A stretch of DNA of 8,266 nucleotides from Bacteroidales bacterium (GTDB lineage Bacteria > Bacteroidota > Bacteroidia > Bacteroidales > JALTDM01). Position 1 is the stretch's first letter; the number at the start of each line of letters is the position of its first letter. The notes under the pieces were generated by a model. It did not search any database, was not told where the DNA came from, and saw only the letters and a list, made by a program, of their open reading frames with translations. The DNA is taken from the NCBI GenBank assembly GCA_027073875.1, contig JALTEO010000198.1, positions 1-8,266 of the forward strand, written 5' to 3'. Shown in pieces: positions 1 through 4,868 of this stretch. Position numbers and translations under genes: made by a program.

Positions 1-63
1 GATATTTACAAAACTTCTGATTTGTTATACCACTCAGCAATGAAATATCTCCAAAAATTTTGA
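1..63 (+). CDS. Possible 3' end of an upstream gene (partial)
   Basis: Frame 1 is open from the first base to a TGA at 61-63 and encodes about 20 residues of protein-like composition, ending in ...MKYLQKF. The start lies outside the window. The stretch is too short to recognise a family, and frame 2 is also open over much of it, so coding is only a suggestion. If real, this gene is on the same strand as the receptor and is separated from it by about 330 non-coding bases, so it is unlikely to share a tight operon with it. Confidence 0.3.
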   Translation, partial: DIYKTSDLLYHSAMKYLQKF

Positions 64-91
64 TTAACTTTGTGAAACAAAAATAAAGTGT

Positions 92-130
92 CACAAAGAA
101 CACCAAGAACCACAGAGTTACACAAAGAAA
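92..130. repeat. Four-unit ~10-nt periodic repeat
   Basis: Four consecutive units begin with CAC and carry AG at the same offset: CACAAAGAA, CACCAAGAAC, CACAGAGTTA and CACAAAGAAA (steps 9, 10 and 10 nt). The array lies in the gap upstream of the receptor gene, far from either neighbouring reading frame. From memory, similar strings with CACAAAG and CACAGAG units recur between genes in Bacteroidota and other bacteria, but this was not searched. The function is unknown. The near-helical period would put each CAC on the same DNA face. Confidence 0.5.
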
Positions 131-188
131 AAATATATAAGTTTGGTTGTTACTATTTAGCACAGTCAAATAATTGAAATTCAATAGA

Positions 189-206
189 CTCGTGCTTTAG
201 CACGAG
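189..206. repeat. REP-like perfect hairpin with TT centre
   Basis: CTCGTGCTTTAGCACGAG is an 8-bp perfect inverted repeat around a central TT. In practice the innermost pair would open to give a 4-nt loop. GCTTTAGC-centred hairpins of this form are, from memory, common dispersed intergenic repeats in Bacteroidota and resemble REP elements mobilised by Y1 (RAYT/IS200-like) transposases. No transposase is in the window. No T-run follows it (GGGTATAAAA), which argues against an intrinsic terminator for the upstream gene. Confidence 0.55.
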
Positions 207-230
207 GGTATAAAATATATAAAAGAGGGT

Positions 231-279
231 TGTTTTGGCGGTATTTTGGTTTGCGAAGCACCAAAATCGTGACAAAACA
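231..279. repeat. 49-bp imperfect hairpin capped by GCGAAGC
   Basis: Outer arms TGTTTTG (231-237) and CAAAACA (273-279) pair perfectly. Inner arms ATTTTGGT (243-250) and ACCAAAAT (260-267) also pair perfectly. The arms are separated by 5-nt internal-loop segments on both sides (238-242 and 268-272). The apex contains GCGAAGC (253-259), the sequence known as an exceptionally stable DNA mini-hairpin. The structure lies about 110 bp upstream of the receptor start with no U-run, so it looks like a mobile fold-back repeat or a structured leader/upstream DNA element rather than a terminator. Confidence 0.55.
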
Positions 280-378
280 TTTTGAGAATTAGTTGGTTGG
301 AAATTTAGTTTGCTGCTGAGTAGTAACGAATTTTTTGTTAAAAAAGATTAATTAGTCTCGTATTTCTTTTCCAATTCT

Positions 379-386
379 TATCTTTG
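379..386 (+). promoter_or_regulatory. Putative -7 promoter element (TAnnTTTG)
   Basis: TATCTTTG is an exact match to the Bacteroidota housekeeping-sigma -7 consensus TAnnTTTG. It lies 6 bases before the ATG at 393. No TTTG is present at the expected -33 position (about 355-359). If used, transcription would begin at or just before the ATG, giving an almost leaderless mRNA. A chance match in AT-rich sequence is possible. Confidence 0.35.
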
Positions 387-392
387 TCGCTT

Positions 393-2750
393 ATGAGAAA
401 ACTGGTAATTTTTGTCTTGTCGTTGATGTCGTTTGTTGCTTACGGACAGAAGTTTACGGTAAGTGGTTATGTCCGAGATGCGGCATCGGGAGAGAATATG
501 GCAGGAACCAGTGTGTATGTCAAAAGCTTGGGTAAAGGCACCATTACCAATTCATACGGTTTTTATTCAATAACATTGCCGAAAGGAAAATACGAAATTA
601 CATTTTCCTTTATCGGTTATGCCGATACGACTAAGACTGTCTTGCTGAATAAAAATATTTTATTGAATATGAAGTTGTCGGAAGCAGTTATTAGAACCAA
701 AGAAGTAACTGTAAGTGCACAACGGACAGATAAAAATGTGAAAAGTACCCAGATGAGTGCCGTACAGATTCCTGTGAAGCAAATTAAAGAATTGCCTGCC
801 ATTTTTGGCGAAGTAGATGTATTGAAAACCATACAATTATTGCCCGGAGTACAGTCAGCAGGCGAGGGAAATTCCGGTTTTTATGTGCGTGGTGGCGGAC
901 CTGACCAAAATCTGATAATCTTGGACGATGCCACGGTGTATAATGCCTCGCATTTGTTTGGCTTCTTTTCTGTTTTTAATGCCGATGCCGTTAGAGATGT
1001 CAATTTAATAAAAGGCGGAATGCCTGCAAAATATGGTGGTCGTTTGTCGTCGGTGTTGGATATTACGATGAAAGAAGGTAATATGGAAAAATATCAGGTA
1101 GATGGCGGTTTGGGACTAATATCTTCGCGGCTTACCGTTCAAGGACCAATAAAAAAAGATACTTGTTCGTTTATTGTTTCCGGTCGCCGTACCTATGCTG
1201 ATATTTTAATAAACCCGTTTATAAAAAAAACAGCAAAGATGAAAGGTTCCGGCTATTATTTTTATGATTTGAATGCAAAAATAAATTATCGTTTCTCTGA
1301 TAAGAACCGCTTGTTTTTAAGTGGTTATTTCGGACGCGATGTATTTTCATTTAATGATAACAAAGCAGGATTTAATACTAAAATTCCTTGGGGCAACACA
1401 ACCACTTCGTTGCGCTGGAATCATTTGTTTAGTCAGAAATTGTTTATGAATGCTTCTTTGGTTTATACGGATTATAATTTTGCTTTTGAATCGACACAAT
1501 CGGATTTTGAATTTCAACTTTATTCGGGAATTACCGATTATAGCGGAAAGGTAGATTTTACTTATATGCCCGGTGTATTACATAAAATACAATTTGGAGC
1601 ACATTACATTTATCATAATTTTCGTCCCAGCAGTGTAACGGCACGAATGGGCGAAACCCATTTTAATTTTGGGGATGTTAAGCCGGAGTTAGCTAATGAT
1701 GTAGCTACATATTTGAGTGATGATTTTGAAATAAATGAGAAATTAAAAATTAATTTGGGTGTTCGCCCCACGATGTTTCAGCAGATAGGACCGTTCAAAC
1801 GATACATCTCAGATGATTTGGGAAATGTTACCGATTCCATTATTTATAAACCATGGGAAAATGTAGTAACCTATTGGCGTGTGGAACCGAGGGCATCATT
1901 GCGGTATACATTGAATTCAAAATCTTCTGTAAAAGCATCTTACACTCAAAACTATCAATATATTCACTTGGCTTCATTGTCGTCGGTGTCTCTGCCTACG
2001 GATTTGTGGATACCAAGTTCTACGCTGGTAAAACCGCAATTCGGGACACAATATTCTTTAGGATATTTTCGTAATTTTAAAGATAATTCGGTGGAGACTT
2101 CCGTGGAATTGTATTACAAAGATATGAAAAACCAGATAGCTTACAAAGATGGAACAATGCCCGGAGATAATATAGATAAGAACGAAGATGAAAATTTGAC
2201 TTTCGGGTCGGGAACTTCTTATGGCGTGGAATTGTTTGTTAAGAAAAATTTCGGGAAACTTACCGGTTGGATAGGTTATACACTTTCAAAGACGACTAAA
2301 GTTTTCCCTGAAATCAATATGGGCGAACCTTTCCCTGCAAAATACGATCGCCGGCATGACTTATCGGTAGTAGCAAATTACAAAGTAAATAAAAAGTTAT
2401 CCGTATCAGCTGTATTTATTTATGCCACAGGAAATTCATTAACATTGCCTATTGGAAGATATCTAATTGATAATACGATTGTTGTTGAGTATATGCCACG
2501 AAACTCGTATCGTATGACACCATATCACCGTATGGATATTTCAGTGAATTGGGAGCCGAAAAGACATCCTGAGAAACGGTTCCATTCGTCATGGAATTTC
2601 TCAATCTACAATGTTTACAACCGGAAGAATCCGTATTTTATATATTTTGATACCGAAGGTACAATTCAACAAGGCGATTTAACCACGGCAGCATATCAGG
2701 TGTCATTATTTCCTGTGTTGCCATCAATTACTTGGAACTTTAATTTTTGA
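393..2750 (+). CDS. TonB-dependent outer-membrane receptor with N-terminal carboxypeptidase-regulatory-like domain
   Basis: This 785-residue protein is an outer-membrane beta-barrel receptor that would import an unidentified ligand using TonB/ExbBD energy. I chose the ATG at 393, not the TTG at 384, because it gives a clean signal peptide: MRK, a hydrophobic core, and probable cleavage after AYG (about residue 18). Residues ~20-95 form a CarboxypepD_reg-like beta-sandwich (VSGYVRDAASGENMAGTSVY; KGKYEITFSFIGY). Residues ~129-230 are the plug, with LPGVQ, the YVRGG motif near residue 164, LDDATVYN, and GGMPAKYGGRLSSVLDI. The rest is the 22-strand barrel, rich in alternating aromatic strands and ending in an aromatic residue (...WNFNF). 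At under 800 residues, and with no SusD partner, it is not a typical SusC. The DUF4249 gene starts one base after its stop, so the two probably form one transport unit. The substrate cannot be read from the sequence. Confidence 0.95.
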   Translation: MRKLVIFVLSLMSFVAYGQKFTVSGYVRDAASGENMAGTSVYVKSLGKGTITNSYGFYSITLPKGKYEITFSFIGYADTTKTVLLNKNILLNMKLSEAVIRTKEVTVSAQRTDKNVKSTQMSAVQIPVKQIKELPAIFGEVDVLKTIQLLPGVQSAGEGNSGFYVRGGGPDQNLIILDDATVYNASHLFGFFSVFNADAVRDVNLIKGGMPAKYGGRLSSVLDITMKEGNMEKYQVDGGLGLISSRLTVQGPIKKDTCSFIVSGRRTYADILINPFIKKTAKMKGSGYYFYDLNAKINYRFSDKNRLFLSGYFGRDVFSFNDNKAGFNTKIPWGNTTTSLRWNHLFSQKLFMNASLVYTDYNFAFESTQSDFEFQLYSGITDYSGKVDFTYMPGVLHKIQFGAHYIYHNFRPSSVTARMGETHFNFGDVKPELANDVATYLSDDFEINEKLKINLGVRPTMFQQIGPFKRYISDDLGNVTDSIIYKPWENVVTYWRVEPRASLRYTLNSKSSVKASYTQNYQYIHLASLSSVSLPTDLWIPSSTLVKPQFGTQYSLGYFRNFKDNSVETSVELYYKDMKNQIAYKDGTMPGDNIDKNEDENLTFGSGTSYGVELFVKKNFGKLTGWIGYTLSKTTKVFPEINMGEPFPAKYDRRHDLSVVANYKVNKKLSVSAVFIYATGNSLTLPIGRYLIDNTIVVEYMPRNSYRMTPYHRMDISVNWEPKRHPEKRFHSSWNFSIYNVYNRKNPYFIYFDTEGTIQQGDLTTAAYQVSLFPVLPSITWNFNF

Positions 2751-2751
2751 T

Positions 2752-3738
2752 ATGAAGCGATTGATATACATATTGCCTTTATACTGGTTCTTGACAGGTT
2801 TGCAAATGCAAACGCTTCTTAGAGCCGGTTATACTCGAAAGAAATCAACCTATATATTAGCAAATCTGATTTTTTTTGGTATAATTTTTCTTTTTGCAGG
2901 ATGTAAAAAAGAAATATCGGTAGATTTACCTTCATATAAATCTAAGGTGGTAATTGAGGGCTACATTGAGCAAAATCAAAACCCGTATGTTCTGATAACA
3001 CGGAGTCAAGGTTATTTTGACCCTGTGGATAGCAATACATTCTCTCAAATGCAGATAACCGATGCCAAAGTATATGTGTCAAACGGAACGGAAACGGATA
3101 CTTTAGTAAATATGGGTCCGTATTATTTTGGGCATAAATTTGTCGGTGAGGTGGGGAAAACTTACAATTTAACAGTGTGGGTAGATGATAAAAAATATAC
3201 GGCAACAACTAGTATTTTACAACCGGTACCTATTGATAGCGTAAGATTTTATCCCGATCCGGATGCCAGTGTGGACACTTTGGGCTTTTTGTGGTTTTAT
3301 GCTCACGATCCGGATACGATGGGAAATGCCTATCGTATTTATACAAAGACACTTGGAAAAGATGCTCGTTTTGTTCATCCTAATATTTCAGTAATGGATG
3401 ACGAACTATTCAACGGACAACCGGTAGAATTTTCAATTTATCGAGGGAGAGATGTCCTTCAAGATGATTTATACGATGATAATGGTTTGGATTCTTTGGG
3501 GGTAAAACGGTATTATTTTGTAATGGGCGAAACTGTTATTGTGAAATTTACAACTATTGATCATGCTAATTATGTCTTTTGGGAAACCATGGAGCGTCAA
3601 CAGCAATCTGATGGTAATCCTTTTGCTAATCCGGTAACCCCGGTTTCTAATATCGAAGGTGGAGCATTGGGTGTATGGGGTGGTTATGGTGTATATCTTG
3701 ATACCGTTCATATTACACCGGATATTCTTAAAAAATAA
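2752..3738 (+). CDS. DUF4249 family outer-membrane lipoprotein
   Basis: Up to 328 residues. The body matches the DUF4249 pattern: GCKKEISVDLPSYKSKVVIEG after the lipid site, then an SQGYFDPVDSNTF segment, 'ITDAKVYVSNGT', and the C-terminal NPFANPVTPVSNIEGGALGVWGGYG block. A lipobox, LFAGC, places the lipidated cysteine at residue 51 (codon 2902-2904). This is too deep for a signal peptide starting at 2752. The in-frame ATG at 2806 (Met19) puts RKK and one hydrophobic stretch directly before the lipobox and is the better start biologically; the ATG at 2752 leaves two hydrophobic segments. After Cys come K-K-E, which partly resembles the lysine/acidic surface-export signals of Bacteroidota lipoproteins. 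The gene begins one base after the receptor stop, so co-transcription is very likely. Members of this family are commonly encoded beside TonB receptors, and a surface accessory role analogous to SusD is inferred, not proven. The molecular function is unknown. Confidence 0.88.
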   Translation: MKRLIYILPLYWFLTGLQMQTLLRAGYTRKKSTYILANLIFFGIIFLFAGCKKEISVDLPSYKSKVVIEGYIEQNQNPYVLITRSQGYFDPVDSNTFSQMQITDAKVYVSNGTETDTLVNMGPYYFGHKFVGEVGKTYNLTVWVDDKKYTATTSILQPVPIDSVRFYPDPDASVDTLGFLWFYAHDPDTMGNAYRIYTKTLGKDARFVHPNISVMDDELFNGQPVEFSIYRGRDVLQDDLYDDNGLDSLGVKRYYFVMGETVIVKFTTIDHANYVFWETMERQQQSDGNPFANPVTPVSNIEGGALGVWGGYGVYLDTVHITPDILKK

Positions 3739-3789
3739 AATGAACATAATAATAACTTAATTGTTAAATAAATTAAAATAAGAAAGAAT

Positions 3790-4788
3790 ATGGCAATTAC
3801 ATTTGGTTCTATAGGAAATTTAGATGAAAACAAAGACAAAGCTTCTGAAAACATTAGTCAGGAAGCAGAAAAAGTGAATGTCTTAATTATTGGATCGGGA
3901 CCTGCCGGTTATACAGCAGGAATTTATGCCGCAAGAGCTAACCTTAAGCCGGTATTATATCAAGGACTGGAGCCCGGTGGACAATTAACAACAACGACCG
4001 AAGTGGAGAATTTCCCGGGCTATCCCGATGGTGTTACCGGTCCTGTTTTAATGGAAGATTTAGAAGCACAAGCAAAAAAATACGGCACTGATATCCGTTG
4101 GGGTATTATTACTTCAGTTGATTTCTCGAAACACCCATTTACTGTAATTGTGGATGAGAAGAAAAAACTTGAAGCAGATGCTGTAATTATTGCTACCGGA
4201 GCTACGGCAAAATATCTTGATTTGGAATCCGTAAAAGCATTTAAAGGACGAGGTGTTTCGGCGTGTGCTACTTGCGACGGATTTTTTTATAAAGGATTAG
4301 ATGTGGCAGTTGTTGGTGGTGGTGATACTGCTTGCGAAGAGGCTTCGTATTTGGCAGGATTAGCAAAAAAACTTTATTTAATTGTGCGAAAACCTTATTT
4401 GCGTGCATCAAAAGCAATGCAAGAACGGATAAAAAACACCCCGAATATTGAAATCTTATTCGAGCATGTAACCAAAGAAGTTTATGGTAACGATGAAGGT
4501 GTTCAGGGACTCAAATTAATTAAACAGGGAAAAGAAGAGGTTGATATTAAAGTTTCCGGTTTTTTTATGGGAATAGGACACGAACCGCAATCAAAAATAT
4601 TTAAACCGTGGGTAGAAACCGATGAGGTTGGGTACATAAAAACTATTCCCGGAACATCTAAAACTAATATTCCCGGTGTTTTTGCCGCAGGCGATGTACA
4701 AGATCCAATTTATCGCCAAGCTATTACAGCTGCGGGTTCAGGATGTATGGCGGCGTTGGATGTTGAAAAATTTTTGGCAGATTCGTAA
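3790..4788 (+). CDS. trxB: Thioredoxin-disulfide reductase (FAD/NAD(P)H-dependent)
   Basis: Cytoplasmic flavoenzyme of 332 residues that passes electrons from NADPH through FAD and a redox cysteine pair to thioredoxin. The FAD-binding GSGPAG is at residues 35-40, followed by GIYAARA and EPGGQLTTTTEVENFPGYP. The active-site CATC is at Cys159/Cys162, and the NAD(P)H-binding GGGDTA is at 176-181. The second FAD motif GVFAAGDVQD begins at residue 296, followed by the family-typical YRQAITAAGSGCMAALD. The position equivalent to the E. coli HRRxxxR phosphate-binding motif reads V199-R200-K201...R205, so two arginines are kept while His is Val and one Arg is Lys. About 28 polar residues precede the Rossmann fold, longer than usual. 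The ATG at 3790 has a purine-rich AGAAAGAA before it, but a GTG at 3874 would give the normal-length N-terminus. It lies 51 bases after the DUF4249 gene with no terminator visible, so read-through is possible. Confidence 0.95.
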   Translation: MAITFGSIGNLDENKDKASENISQEAEKVNVLIIGSGPAGYTAGIYAARANLKPVLYQGLEPGGQLTTTTEVENFPGYPDGVTGPVLMEDLEAQAKKYGTDIRWGIITSVDFSKHPFTVIVDEKKKLEADAVIIATGATAKYLDLESVKAFKGRGVSACATCDGFFYKGLDVAVVGGGDTACEEASYLAGLAKKLYLIVRKPYLRASKAMQERIKNTPNIEILFEHVTKEVYGNDEGVQGLKLIKQGKEEVDIKVSGFFMGIGHEPQSKIFKPWVETDEVGYIKTIPGTSKTNIPGVFAAGDVQDPIYRQAITAAGSGCMAALDVEKFLADS

Positions 4789-4805
4789 AAAAAAAGAGTT
4801 TTTTT
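4789..4805 (+). terminator. Weak A/T stem, possible terminator after trxB
   Basis: Directly after the trxB stop, seven A residues (4789-4795), GAG and seven T residues (4799-4805) can form an A-U-only stem with a 3-nt loop. There is no GC-rich stem, so it would be weak at best. It may be only a pair of homopolymer runs. Confidence 0.2.
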
Positions 4806-4832
4806 GCAACTATTTCAAAAAAAAGTGCGTCA

Positions 4833-4863
4833 TTTGATAAAAGTTTTGTTTAATTTAAATTTA
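4833..4863 (+). promoter_or_regulatory. Putative Bacteroidota-type promoter (-33 TTTG, -7 TAAATTTA)
   Basis: TTTG at 4833-4836 and TAAATTTA at 4856-4863 are separated by 19 bases, the spacing of the Bacteroidota -33/-7 promoter. The -7 element differs from TAnnTTTG only in its last base. The predicted start of transcription would be close to the ATG at 4869, implying a very short or absent leader. The AT-rich sequence makes chance matches fairly likely. Confidence 0.35.
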
Positions 4864-4868
4864 TGCTT

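Noticed and set aside
617..832. 71-residue minus-strand frame inside the receptor gene
   Set aside because: It lies entirely within the strongly supported receptor coding sequence and has no protein-family features. It is a shadow frame.
1853..2074. 73-residue + strand frame inside the receptor gene
   Set aside because: It overlaps barrel-encoding sequence in another frame, with no independent evidence.
2942..3208. 88-residue minus-strand frame inside the DUF4249 gene
   Set aside because: It is antisense to a conserved family domain and its composition is not protein-like.
393..3738. SusC/SusD polysaccharide-utilisation pair
   Set aside because: The receptor is shorter than typical SusC, and the partner has DUF4249 features rather than SusD's helical TPR-like fold. 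There are no glycoside hydrolases nearby.
3469..3747. 92-residue minus-strand frame over the end of the DUF4249 gene
   Set aside because: It is antisense to the conserved C-terminal block. The Ile/Thr-rich product has no family resemblance.
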